Assembly: GCA_033064195.1 (NCBI GenBank)
Contig: JARBJD010000072.1
Coordinates: 186,001 to 250,000 of the forward strand
Length of the DNA: 64,000 nucleotides
DNA from: Blattamonas nauphoetae
Lineage: Eukaryota; Preaxostyla; Oxymonadida
Reading direction: 5' to 3'
Shown here: positions 34,883 through 46,320 of the stretch, piece after piece
Numbering within the stretch: position 1 is the stretch's first letter
Layout: every line of letters begins with the position of its first letter
The notes under the pieces: generated by a model
The model's database searches: none
What the model saw: the letters and a program-made list of their open reading frames with translations, nothing else
What the model was told of the DNA's origin: nothing
Translations under genes and position numbers: made by a program

Positions 34883-35698
34883 ATGCTGAGTTTCATTGTA
34901 TTTTTGACAACTGTCCTATTTGCTGCTGATAAGAAAGTCCTGATTGTGTATTTGTCTCAGACTGGAGAGACTGAGAAGGTCTGTTTTCGCTCCTTTTTCA
35001 TAGACATCGCAGACAGCCAACCAGCTTAAAGAGTCTCTTTCAAAAGTGACCGAAGTATTTATATCAGTTTCACTTCATCATTTTGCCTTGATAGAACGGA
35101 ATTGAGTCCACTCTCGTCTCCCTTGACTGCCATACTGAAGACGAAACCGCCTTCAAGAAAATTGCTCTTTATGCCAAAAGTGCTTTCCGAGCGGCAACAG
35201 CAGTCTGCACAAAGCCCACTGAAAACCCCTCTGACTACGATGCTGTGATTGTGGGTGGTCCAGTGTGGTGGTGGACTATGCCAAAGCAAGAACAAGTAAA
35301 ACTTCCATTTTCTCTCTCACTATTGTCAGAACGTCCTCGGAGAAATGGACTTCTCAGCTGTTAAGGACCATGTCTTCACTTTCGCCACTGGTTTGCTCTC
35401 CGTTCATCTCCTTAATATTTCCAAGCTGGCGGAAAAACACCCGGAAGCTTCCACAACGGTTTGTTGATAACCTTGATTTATCTCATTAGCCTTCACTACT
35501 GCCACTGGAATCACTCCTAGTGGAACTTTCCTGGCGAGAAACGGCGTTGATGTGACAGACGAAATTGCTCAGTTCGCAAAGAAGATCGGTCAGAATTTGG
35601 GCGTTGTCGCGGCAGACCCTGTTCCCGAACCGGAACCAGTCGTTGAACAAGAGTCTGTTCCTGAGCCTCCGGTTGTCGAAAACAAGGAAGAAATTTAA
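34883..35698 (+). CDS. Flavodoxin-like FMN protein with signal peptide
   Basis: Six exons fit in phase: 34883-34978, 35004-35054, 35095-35295, 35330-35390, 35426-35458 and 35490-35698, giving 216 residues. The N-terminus MLSFIVFLTTVLFA is hydrophobic and is followed at once by the first beta strand KKVLIVYLSQTGETEKTSQT, whose S-x-TGxTxx-T loop is the FMN phosphate-binding site. VIVGGPVWWWTMP is the aromatic flavin-stacking loop. The last exon contains TTATGITPSGTFLARNG and an acidic Pro/Glu tail. A flavodoxin fold behind a signal or targeting peptide suggests a lumenal, surface or organellar redox protein, or a quinone/flavin oxidoreductase; substrate unknown. Introns are 25-40 nt. Confidence 0.85.
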
Positions 35699-35919
35699 AT
35701 TGTTCCGTATTCTCCTTTTGTACAAAAAGCGACCTTTGTTCTTTTTCTATGTGTCCACTCCACCTAAACCATCTTGGTTTTGCTTCTCCTCTTTTTTCTC
35801 TGGTATTCAATGGTGAAATCTTTCCTATCGATCATAAATGCAAATAAATCGAAGAAAAAATTTACTTTGGGTCAATCGATCACCATTCATTTAAAACCCT
35901 GTGAAGATTCAACGCCAGC

Positions 35920-37197
35920 ATGATATCATTTCTCATTCTGTCCATTCTTTCACTACTCCATTCCCAGACAGTCACCTCAGCAAAACTCACGTTCGATGCT
36001 CACTACCTCACTACCCAGCTGAGCTTCGAGATTTCTGGTCTGGCTGACACTGTTACTCCAACGACACTTTACTATCACGCAAAATCCGTGACAACAGAAA
36101 CAACAGTGAAACTTTCTCCTAATGGAAGGAATACATATCTCACGGAAACACTTCACACAAAATTACTCAAACCTCAGTGGAGACTTGACACAATTTATGA
36201 ACTTGCTGGAATTATTGACGCAGAGGACAATAAAATACCTTTTACGGAAGTGTATACCGTCAGAGCCACTAAGACACCAACATTGGAAAGCATGTCGATC
36301 GATTCGTCGTTTCAGTATTTAAAACCGGATGGTGTCACAGAAAGCAAAAAACTGGTTGAGCATCAAGTCCTGAAGATCAGAGGATCTGGATTCACCCTCA
36401 ATAACCACACTCTTGTCTTCGTCGAGCTTGGCGACAAACCGAACATCAAACGAAACGTCACAGTCAAATTTGAGAAGCCCACCGGCGGCGATTTCTTGCT
36501 CATCCCGGTGAAAGACAAAAACGACGACGGAATCGGCCTCAAACGCAAGAAAAGCTACCAGCTGATCGACTTTGTGGAGGAGAAGGAAGGACCGACAGAC
36601 TTCACCCGCCAGCTGAAAGTCGAAGTGCGTGACCTCCCAGCTGTGACAAGTATGGCCTTTTTGGGATGGCTTATACCTTTGATTGTGGTTATCCTGGCTG
36701 TGGTTATTGTGGGCGTTGTTTTGTTGTTCATCTGCGTCATCCGACCCAAAATGGCAAAGAAGGGAGAAGATCCAGCCATCAAAACACCACTTTTGGCCGC
36801 AAAGACAGAACAACAGCCTTATGCAGCGACAACACAAAATTCACAGCCTTCAGAGTATCAATCAGGTGAAGTGCCAGCTTCAGAGCCAGCTGCTGTTCCG
36901 ACACAAGAATCACAGCCGTCGGGATATCAGTCAAGCGAAGGGCCCAGCTCGGAGGAAGCTGCCCCTGTTGAGAATCCAATCGCACAGGCAGAGCAGGCTG
37001 ACAACATTGAGCAGACGACCGAAGAGCCAGAACAGAGCGAGGTGGAGAAGAAGATGGAAGAAGAGAAGAAGATTGAGGCGGAGGCTGAGCAGGAGCAGCC
37101 GGCTGTGGAAGAAACGGCACAGCCTGAGCCGGAGACAGCTGAGAGCACAGAGGCTCCTACACAGGAATCGAATGACGCACAATCAGGGGAATCTTAA
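35920..37197 (+). CDS. Type I membrane protein with Ig-like ectodomain and acidic tail
   Basis: A single exon of 425 residues. A signal peptide (MISFLILSILSLLHSQ) is followed by about 230 residues of beta-rich ectodomain. Its RLDTIYELAGIIDAEDNKIP and VRATKTPTLESMSID blocks repeat the 'Y.V ... TP.EP.ri' pattern of the Ig-like repeats in the pseudokinase gene at 46.5-54.6 kb, so the module is shared. The membrane segment (LIPLIVVILAVVIVGVVLLF) is followed by a ~150-residue cytosolic tail rich in Glu, Gln, Pro and Ser, with repeats of QPSxYQSxE. No kinase domain. Likely a small surface receptor or adhesin; function unknown. Confidence 0.8.
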   Translation: MISFLILSILSLLHSQTVTSAKLTFDAHYLTTQLSFEISGLADTVTPTTLYYHAKSVTTETTVKLSPNGRNTYLTETLHTKLLKPQWRLDTIYELAGIIDAEDNKIPFTEVYTVRATKTPTLESMSIDSSFQYLKPDGVTESKKLVEHQVLKIRGSGFTLNNHTLVFVELGDKPNIKRNVTVKFEKPTGGDFLLIPVKDKNDDGIGLKRKKSYQLIDFVEEKEGPTDFTRQLKVEVRDLPAVTSMAFLGWLIPLIVVILAVVIVGVVLLFICVIRPKMAKKGEDPAIKTPLLAAKTEQQPYAATTQNSQPSEYQSGEVPASEPAAVPTQESQPSGYQSSEGPSSEEAAPVENPIAQAEQADNIEQTTEEPEQSEVEKKMEEEKKIEAEAEQEQPAVEETAQPEPETAESTEAPTQESNDAQSGES

Positions 37198-37345
37198 GAC
37201 AGACACTCGTTCACGTTTCTCTTTTGGATGTCCGTTTCATAATTTGACTTTACCTATTGTTATCCATGAGAGGCCACACAGGTGTGATGATCCTTCTCAT
37301 CAAACCAGATCGTAACCCATAAAACGGAACTCATCAAATTGGATC

Positions 37346-38148
37346 ATGCTTCAAAACGAACAACAACAATTCTCCATTGTCGGTACGCCCAACCTTTCCT
37401 TATCTTTTTTGTAGCTCGTGGAGTTGGGACTGCGATGTTCATTCTCTTTATTGTTGGATTTATCTTGCTGGTGCCAACAATTTACTTCAGCTTCCGCTAC
37501 TTTTATATACATTGGCTCCCGGCCGTCATCGTTTTCCCGGCATCGCTTTGTTTCATGGCCCTTTTTTTTGGAGGAGCGTATGGTCGCCGCGTCACCATCA
37601 ATGTCGACATAGCCGAGTCCACATTCACCATTCACGTAGAAGAAGGATTAATACGCAAATGTATGCCCTGCTGCTGCCAGACAGGTATACGAGGCGCCTC
37701 AAAATTCAACTTCACAGATGCGGTGACTATTCATCTGGAAGCGTTGTGGTGTACCCGATCTGCCATCGAAATACTCTTCTTGAATGGGTGTTTCTTCAAC
37801 TCTAACGTCTCTTTCAAAAACAGAGATTCAAGACGTTTCTGCCAAGTTGTGAATGGATATAACAATCAAAGATTTCCTCAACCAGTCTCAAACAGCCAAC
37901 CCATTCAAGGCAATCAATACGTCGGCAATCCACGGGCAGTCCATCCACTCACAACAGAAGACCCACAACAACCTGTATACGCTGTCCAGTCGGAATATCC
38001 TGTCCAGCCTGTCTATCCAACACAGCCTCAAATGGCTCAAAGGAATGCTCCTCCACCAGGCGCTAACCCTCAACCAGCACGACCACCAGCCCAGCTACCC
38101 CCGCAGAAAGTCCACCCAACTGAGGTTCGTCCCATTCGTCGACAGTAA
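37346..38148 (+). CDS. Small two-span membrane protein with Pro/Gln-rich tail
   Basis: Two exons, 37346-37382 and 37415-38148, joined by a 32-nt intron in phase, give 256 residues. The start MLQNEQQQFSIV is chosen because the splice reads directly into RGVGTAMFILFIVGF. Two membrane segments (FILFIVGFILLVPTIYFSF and LPAVIVFPASLCFMALFFGG) are followed by a beta-rich region with a Cys cluster (KCMPCCCQTG), then a Pro/Gln/Tyr-rich disordered tail (QPVYAVQSEYPVQPVYPTQP). The layout resembles the TM2 protein's tail but the domain is not TM2. No family recognised. Confidence 0.75.
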
Positions 38149-39748
38149 CTGAATGTTCGTGACGCGGAGGGAAGAGGAAATAAAGCGACAACCAACATCA
38201 TTAAGAAGAAGAGAAAGATGATCGAAGCTTCGAATCAGTCTTTTCTGTCGGTAATCGGCCCCTTCTATGAATGTTACTGTTGGATCACCCTGTTCGTGTG
38301 TCGCTCATGCATGGAGACAGAATTATTCGCTATCACATTTTTGTGTTTTCTTTTCCTTCAAATTCACCAATGAATGTGGTTCTTCTCCTTATTTTAAACT
38401 CAATACATGTGAAATGAACAGAGAAACCAGGGGTGAAGTGTTTCTTTCCTGAAATCGAACGAACAGGTGGAGATCGCATTACGTAATGAAAGAATGATCG
38501 GATGATTGTTCCCTGATTCTCTTTATTCTTATTTCATCCAGAAAAGTCCATTTCTTTGCATTGGTAAATGAGATGGATTGTGAAATGAAGGAGTCGTTCA
38601 AACGGCAAAAAATGGAACGTTCCTCGATGTCATGATTTGTGAAGGACGTGCGAAAGATGTGCGAATGAAGTGTTGATGTGCGAAGTCGCGGAATATTCAA
38701 ATGAAGACGGCTGCGAAGCCTTGGTCGTCATCAACAACGTGACTCGTTGTTGGGTGATATTCCAGTTGAATGTGAGGATTCCAAAGACATGCAATCAAAT
38801 CGGTTGGAAAACAGAAGAAGAAAGAAACGATAAAGACCCAGAATTGAGTGCTGGATCAGCTACGCGAGAGAAGGAAGACTGAATAGAAATGTGTTCATCC
38901 AAACAGACAATTTAGAGAGTGGTGTGTGGATGGAACAGTGAGTTTGGGCGACGTCAACGAGAGATGTCTCCCTCAACGACGAGTGAATGAGGTGTCAATG
39001 AACGGTGATCAGAGACGACAGAATTTGGAGTGGGATGAAGTTGTCGTCATCCACACTGTGTGAGTGTGTTCTTCGTAGGTGTGCATTCAGATCAGGTTCA
39101 GATGGTTCATTTTGGAGTCGTTGATTGGTTGAGTTTGGAATGCATTCCACTCGTTCGAGAAATAGGTGACATAGTGATCACTGGGATCCGTTGATGGGTG
39201 TCGGGGAGAAACACAAAATGGGATGTCGAGAAGAGCAACAGGAAGAACCAGACAATCCATGTTCTGAATCATTGCTGGTCGTTCTGAGTCTTCGATGGCA
39301 TGACCTAATCACACATCCTTCGAAGATGTGGACGGATATGGAAATGGATGAAGAAAAAGAATAAGTTGTGGTTGAGATCCAATGACGAGCGCTGAATGGA
39401 TATTTGGTATGAGCTGAGGTGTGGTGGATCGGGAGAGTGAGGAAGAACAGAAGATGAAGTGAATGATTTCCAACGAGGAGCACTGAATAGATAGTGGTGA
39501 TGAAGTGTGGGATGATGCATCTGAGGACGAATCGCGGATGACGTGGTGCGATTCAAATCGCGGGAGTCAACAAAAGAAGTGTCGATCTCAGTGAGCGTGA
39601 TGTGTGTTCAGGTGAGATCGGCAAAGAAACGAATAAAGACTTCGGAAAGATACTTAAAAGGACGAGATGGGTGTGGAGTAAGAACGAAATGTCCTGCTGT
39701 GGTGTGAGAGGGCAGAGTGGTGGTTCAGAACACAACAAGCGAGAGGAA
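38149..39748. other. 1.6 kb without a supported gene
   Basis: Short frames exist on both strands (for example near 38.67-38.88 and 39.18-39.88) but none shows a recognisable domain, signal peptide or splice support. The region lies downstream of the pseudokinase piece and may hold remnants of its 3' flank. Confidence 0.35.
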
Positions 39749-41280
39749 TCACAGGTGTTGGAGAGTTGGGTCTGGCTTTTGTGATGATGGATGGAGATTG
39801 TGTGGATGATTCTGGAGCTCCAGAAGGTCAGCTGCGTCTTCTTTCTTTCCTTCCCCAATCGACTCCAGACGAGAAACAACTGATTCCAGTGAAGGACGAG
39901 AAAGAGGATTCAGATCCAGACATTCCGTCAGAAGCATCGCAAGCTCAACTGGCTCAACCGAATCCATCGATGGAACAATCCCCATTCCCAGTTGACGCTG
40001 AGCGTTCACTGCATCTGTTTCACTGAATGGAACCTGTCTCGTCGTGATTTCCCACAAGATCAGGCCGAGCCGAAAAACCGTCACCTTCCCTTCATCAATC
40101 CCATTCTCACGTTTCTCTTCTTCAGGCGCTGACCAGCGCTTCTCTTCCTGTGTCTCCTTTTGAGTCCCTGATTGTGAAGGGAGCGTCGTTGGTGCGTGGG
40201 ATGGAGTGTCGTCGTTCAGTTTGAAACAGATTCCGTTCGATGGAGAGAACAACACCCAGTGAGGACTCAGTTTCTGAAGTGCCAGAGCGTTCGGGCGAAG
40301 GGAGAGCAGCTTGTTGATCGCCTTCACCAGATTCAATCGTGTTTGATGTGTATTCAATTCCGATTTCCCCTCACGTCGATGAAGTCTGTTGAAGAGTGTG
40401 TCGTGTGAATTCGTGAATCCATCTTCGAGCTTCGGTCGACCATACTGATCCTCTCCCACAATCAGAACAGCTGCTTGACCTGTCGAAGCTGGTATCATTT
40501 TGGTGTTCGGAAGGGATGGACAGGTGGGAGTGTTGTGGAATGTCAGGGCGGGGTTCAGTTGCTTCTGACCAGCTGTGTGCACAGAGTTCTGATTGTCGTC
40601 GTTGTTGTCGTCTTGTAACACTTCCATCTTGTCTTCAGTCTGATCCAGTTCCTGTTCCTCATTCTGATCTTTCCTTGCTTTGTTCTTGTTTCGGCGTCGG
40701 AGTACGAGAACCACAACCAGAATCAATGCGAGAAGAGCACAAGACAAAACAACTACGAGAGGAATCCACAATTTCATGTTGTCTCGAACTGCTTGTGTCA
40801 GTCGACCAGACGAGTTCAGTTGAATCAGGAAACTGTTGTTGGTTGTTTGATTCTCTCCAAAAATCAGTTTTCCTCGCCATTCCAGCGAGTCGTCCAGAGA
40901 TTCGAGAGAGGAACTGGGAAGTGTGAGCACGATCCTTGTCTCATTGAACGATGTCGCTGAGTCTTGTGTGAGAGGGATCAAGGTTGATTCTCCCTCCGTT
41001 TCATCCTTTCTCAACTCCGTCACTTCCAGAAACAGCGAACAGGGAATTAGAATCGTTCCTTCGATGGTCAATGTGAACGATTTGGACTTCTTGTCGAACT
41101 TCGACGTGGAATTAGAAGAGAGTGTTGGGATGAAGAGAGGAGCATCTGTATTAACTTCTGTTGACTCGATCGAACAACCTTCAGACGAGATCCACGCAGA
41201 CGATTTCTTGAACCCATCGCCAGCTGTCAAGCTTTCAATGTGAACCGTCCCATCTGTCCCAATAATTTTGAAAGAATCCA
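39749..41280 (-). pseudogene. Receptor pseudokinase gene, piece 4 (transmembrane + pseudokinase)
   Basis: The frame from about GTDGTVHIESLTAGDG down to the TGA at 39749 encodes about 500 residues: the end of a beta-rich ectodomain, a membrane segment (WIPLVVVLSCALLALILVVV) and a basic stop-transfer (RRRNKNKARK). A low-complexity linker and a kinase-like region follow. In that region the catalytic HRD loop is replaced by LSPHWVLFSPSNGICFKLND, and no DFG or glycine loop is seen. The C-lobe is recognisable from VFRLGLILWEITTRQVPFSE and CLDLNPLSRPSLESVV. It is therefore a pseudokinase. The piece is itself intact but is cut from its upstream coding part by a 5.2-kb insertion. Confidence 0.75.
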
Positions 41281-42118
41281 TCCGTTTCACTGGTCTTTCT
41301 ATCAAATTCTGTCTATTCTTGTTCCAGGAACAGATTAAAGTCCTCAATCTCCACGGATATCTTCTCTCAAAACTTCGTTTCTACACATCCTCTTTTCAAG
41401 CACTGACTCTCCAACCTTCATTGTGACCTCACTGCTCCACCTTTGATAAACTGCGTTCCACTCAGATCGATGTACATCAAGTCACATGTGTGAAGATCGG
41501 GTGTGCTCTTTTCACTTTCTTTGAAACTCGTAGCACCTGAAAGCGGATTCTCTTTTTCCATGACGGTTACTCTTGGAGATTAAGATAATGATGTCCCAAT
41601 GTCTCTTCACCAGTGTCAAACAGACATATAAAACCTGTTTGTTCTCAATTATCTCTCATAATTTCAGATAGACAAAGGAAAGGAGTGTTCAGGACACGAT
41701 CGATGATGATCTTGCCAGATGGGTGCAAACATGTGTCCAATTCAAGAAAAAATACTTGTACTCCTGGGTTCATGCAGAAATCTAATTTCAACTGATAATT
41801 CAAGTGCAATAGAGCATTTTCGAGACTATTGAGTATTTTGCCTCTATTTCTTCACAATACATCTTATCCGTACTCTCCATTGTAGAACCTTCTTTTTTCA
41901 CATTGTCTCACCTCATGATCTTCTCTCATCTGTTTTTGAAACAATAAATGTGTTCAATTGGCGTTTCAAAAAAGTGTCGTTTCTCGTCACGATCGAAGCT
42001 CAATTTCGAAACAAACCCCTTTTCCATCATATTTGAGTGATTTTAAGAATTTGGAGAAAAATAAAAAAAGTGAAACCATCCATAGTGTTTTGGCTCTTTT
42101 CAAAATTATTGGGACATC

Positions 42119-42440
42119 TTCCAAGACAAACGAGTGCTCCTCAACACAGCGAGTACCCTGAAATGATATTAGGGGCTGGCCTGATAAAATGTGAAAACAG
42201 AAAACCAATAATAAGATTTATCTGTTCCAGAAATCCCAACGGGGAACTTAGAGTTCACAGGTTGGTTTACCCCAAAATGGGGCCGTTGAGGAAAACAAAA
42301 AAGCTTTATGGGCAAGAAATCCCTAACAGGGAACAAAAACTTGCCAAATGGTCTAAATAGACGAAGTGAAGTGAAAAAGCCAGAACTTGCCAGGTTGTGT
42401 GGCAGAGTTGCAGGTTGAGGAGCACTCGTTTGTCTTGGAG
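42119..42440. mobile_element. Small inverted-repeat element (about 320 bp)
   Basis: Inverted ends of about 27 bp: CCAAGACAAACGAGTGCTCC at 42121-42140 and its complement at 42418-42437. Directly next to its right end the related sequence CACTCCAAGCCCAAACGAGG starts, which recurs inverted near 46.5 kb, so both belong to one family of repeats. No coding content. Confidence 0.5.
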
Positions 42441-42796
42441 GAGTTCCCTCTGGTCACTCCAAGCCCAAACGAGGGCTCCTCAACACAGCGAGTGTTGAAA
42501 GGAAAAGCTGAAAGAGAGTAAAAAAGGAGAAAGCCTTCTTTGTTATTCCTTCCAAGAGATGAGAGTCAGGCCGTGACCCCACTCGGGCTGGCACCAACTC
42601 TGTGCAAGTTCTGACTCAAAATGAATGAGAAATCGGAGGGGAGCTGGGCTTCCACAATGACAGTGATGGGGAGTGCCTTGATTCCACTGCGATACTGCTT
42701 CCACATCACAGTCTCCCTGACCCAGCGCCCCTCCACATCGATCCCAACTGGATCAGTTGCATACCATCTCCTACTATCCTCGCGCTTCACGCTGAG

Positions 42797-43180
42797 GTGG
42801 GGAGAACAACTCAACACACTGTTTGTGAGGAGACAACTCGACTCACAGTTTGTGTGGGGAGAACAACTCGACCCACAGTTTGTGAGGAGACAACTCGACT
42901 CACAGTGTGTGTGGGGAGAACAACTCGACCCACAGTTTGTGAGGAGACAACTCGACTCACTGTTTGTGTGGGGAGAACAACTCGACCCACAGTTTGTGAG
43001 GAGACAACTCAACTCACAGTTTGTGTGGGGAGAACAACTCGACCCACAGTTTGTGAGGAGACAACTCGACTCACAGTGTGTGTGGGGAGAACAACTCGAC
43101 CCACTGTTTGTGTGGGGAGAACAACTCGACCCACAGTTTGTGAGGAGACAACTCAACTCACTGTTTGTGTGGGATCTCAT
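42797..43180. repeat. 57-bp tandem minisatellite
   Basis: About 6.5 units built from two alternating half-units of 30 and 27 bases, GTTTGTGTGGGGAGAACAAC... and GTTTGTGAGGAGACAACTCG.... Because 57 is a multiple of 3, several frames on both strands stay open and yield 19-residue repeats. These are unlikely to be real proteins. Confidence 0.9.
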
Positions 43181-43199
43181 CCCGAATCCTGATATTGAC

Positions 43200-43340
43200 G
43201 ATTCAGGCTAACACTTCCAGAATCAGTGAGCAAGGAATCAGTGTCGTTCCTTTCATCGTAAAATCGAACCCTTGTGTAGTCTTGTTCAGCGTGCTCGTTA
43301 ACGATAGACTACATGTATCATTCATTTCAACTCCGCTCTT
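43200..43340 (-). pseudogene. Fragment of a second receptor-type gene
   Basis: On the minus strand this reads LNKTTQGFDFTMKGTTLIPC then SLILEVLA before a stop. It lines up with FDKKSKSFTLTIEGTILIPC SLFLEV in the juxtamembrane ectodomain of piece 4. It is a short, isolated remnant of a paralogue carried inside the inserted block. Confidence 0.6.
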
Positions 43341-43699
43341 TCAAGTGTCCGAGGAAGTTGCGGAACGGACAGCCTGAGTGAGGAAGACTGTCAGAGTGAG
43401 GATCAGGTCCCAACTTCCGAGCTCAAGCTGACGTGTTTTTTCGAATTTGTCGTATTGACAGAAGTCAGACACAACGATATCGTTCGCCTTCTGTGACAGG
43501 TCAATATTCTGGGAACAGCTTGGACGGTACCTGAATCCTGGATTGTGACCATGAATGTCATGGAATTTCAAAGATGGAATGGACTGCAGTCTTTTCTGAA
43601 CGCTTCTGGCTTGACGAGTGTCTACTCATGATCGACCTTGTCCGCAATGAACAAGTGGCATTACGATCCCTTGTGAATGCAATCCGCATTGATCGTTGA

Positions 43700-46320
43700 T
43701 TGTTCCAGTGTCTCGCGAAGTGTGTTGTTGAATATCTTTTGAATTGTTATCCTTCTTCGTTCACTTCCTCAATCTGGCAGTTTAATCCGCATTCTCAGGT
43801 ACTGTTTGAACATGTCGGTCGAGTGCCCCTTCACATCGTCTTTTCATTTGTCAAGTTAAAAGTCCTTGTCTATACACGGCTATCACGAGTTGAATTTGTG
43901 GTATTTCCGTGTCAAGCTTGGTCAGGTAGTATGCAGCCCTTGTTTGTTGATTTCTACGAGCGCATCGTTGGTTCTCCTCACCGAACAGTCTGTTGGAGTG
44001 TGATGCAATCTCTTCGTTGCGTGTGAGACAAATGAGATGCAGCCCGTGTCACAATGTTTCAATGACTCACTCGAACGGAATTGCTTTGACGATGTCTGGT
44101 GCAACTAACCAGTTTCTCGGCTTCGAGATCGTTTTGTCGTCGTTTGGAGCACGGGAAACTAGCAGCTTTGATGGAAGGAGTGGTGACGTCCTCTTACAGG
44201 AGGGTGATGAGTTCCATTCGCAAGGCTTGATTGGGAGGCCCCACTCATCTTGACAGATGGGGTTGTCCGAGAAAGCTGAACTTGGGCATTCTCCGGACTG
44301 TCCATTCCTTCTTCGAATGGACATGTCACTGTCAAATCGCTTATGCGCCTTGTGTCTGCAAACAGATCCACAAATAAGTTGCTCCCAGCGATTGAAGGGT
44401 TGTAACAATGCAGAGGAGACTTCCTTCGCTCCTCTTCTCTACGATTGAGCCGTCAAGTGGTGTCAATTTCGAAAATGGAACCATCGTTTCGCTTCCGATT
44501 CAGATTGAGAAAGGGTTCTTTTCTTCATTCTCTAAGAAACGAGAGCAAGTACGAGAACGAGCGCAGCAACAACGGAAGATATGCTCTTGGCACCTTCGGC
44601 GTCTTTGAAGGCTTGGACAGTGAACCTGCCGCCATCGGTGATTTCGAGGTCGGCGGTGGGATCGGTCTGAGAAGCAACGTGCGGTCGTTGAAAATGAAGT
44701 CAACATCAATCGTGCCAGCAAAGTGAGTCCACTTGAATATGTAACCTTGGTTGACGAATTCGGTGTTGGATGTCGCAGCGACGGTGGTGAGCTTGAACTC
44801 TTGCTTGCCACATTCTGGGAGAGCGGCTGGGAGGATGCCGTTCTCAATGGTGAGGGCGAGGTGTTCCTTGGTAACGTCCCTCTTGTCATCTTCGACGTAG
44901 GTGAGCCTTGGGACCGCAGTTGCTTTCTTAATTCCTGCTTTCGTTTCAGCGAACAAATTTATGAGTGTTGTTCTTCTTCTGTTTGTAAAATCGATTCTGC
45001 TTTCTTCAGATTTGTATTAAATTCTTCAAAGTGGTCTGTGATTTCCCTCTGGTGGAAGAACTCGTGTTGTGTCGAGAATGGTGTTGGAGGCTGACGCAAT
45101 CCTGAAAACTGGAATACAGGATTGAGAATTGGCGATTGTCGACCAGAACTGGGAATTTTGTGAGCTCGGAAATGAGATTTCACCCTCAGAACCTTTTCTT
45201 CACGGCTGGTTCGAAGTATTGGCTGTTAGCATGCCAGCATTGGAATTTTTCCTTGAGTGGTCGATCTAACTCATGCCCTTGGGTCTTTTTGTGACATGTT
45301 CTTTGCCGTTTGACATTGGATCCACCGTCCGAATATGTTTTCCAATTGTTCTTGATAACTTCGTGATGTCGAGTTAATGCGAGTGGTGAGTAGATGAAAT
45401 GACCTTGTTGAATCGCGAATGTTCATTTGTTGAGTTGATCGAAGCGTCAAAGTGTTGAGTTCATCCTTCTTATGGTGGTACTCAGTTGTGAGGTCGAACT
45501 TGACTTCCCCCCATTTTTCACCATTGAAAGCAAGGATTAGTGCCGATTGTAACTTGGACAACAGATTCTTGCCGAAGATGCAAGATATAATGCATGAAAT
45601 CGAGGCAACTGTTGATGATCTGGATCGACATCGGACTGTTGTGATATGGCATCATTTGGCTCAAAAACGACGAACGGATATCTTCCGAGCCATGAATCGA
45701 AAAGTCTCATGCATTTATGAGGATCGGCACCTGTTTGTTTGAACTTAGGAGTCGTGGGAAAATTGTCCAGATAGGACAAGTGTTGGCTCGTGTGGCGAGT
45801 GTCTTGACCTCAATGAGAAGGGGGTAAACAATTTCCAGGATAAAGAGGTGCTTCCCTCATGTTGCCTCGTTGCTGGACGGGATGAAGTTCTCCACGGAAT
45901 TGGAACTCTATCTTTGTTCCTGCCTCCTCGTCGTTGTGAATTGCTGCTGTCCCGTCTTTCTAGTGACTCTCGTAATGGCAATATCAATCTGAATAGCATC
46001 CTGGCAGTCGACGGAGTTCTGTTTCGATGTCCAATTCAACTTGCTTGCCCTGTGTCGAGAAGATGTTTCGAACAATAACCGCAACTGATTCCACTTCAAT
46101 GGCACTATCTTGAGCGCCATGAACGGTGAAACAGTTGAATTTTGCATGAATTGGGAGCGTGAAGTATTCTTCCGAAATTGGTTCGGTGTCGAAATGGAAA
46201 CATCTGATGTAATTATCGACATTTGGAAGCAGTTGTCTGAGTCAACCTCATGTGATGACTTGTCGCATGATCACGACAAGTCCCTTGACAAAGGCTGGAA
46301 TGGCTTAAACGGTTGAAGGT
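43700..46320 (-). other. Degenerate coding remnants, possible old virus-like or retroelement fossil
   Basis: Minus-strand frames between 43.7 and 46.3 kb show protein-like stretches, for example KWGEVKFDLTTEYHHKKDEL near 45.5 kb and TYVEDDKRDVTKEHLALTIE near 44.87 kb. None is continuous. The sequence is broken many times and appears old. A gag-like or structural-protein origin is only a guess; no polymerase, integrase or protease was recognised. Treated as a fossil of undetermined family. Confidence 0.25.

Noticed and set aside
42566-43211. Overlapping open frames on both strands with Cys/Ser- or Gln/Asp-rich 19-residue repeats
   Set aside because: They are produced by a 57-bp tandem repeat; no signal peptide, splice pattern or homology supports any frame.
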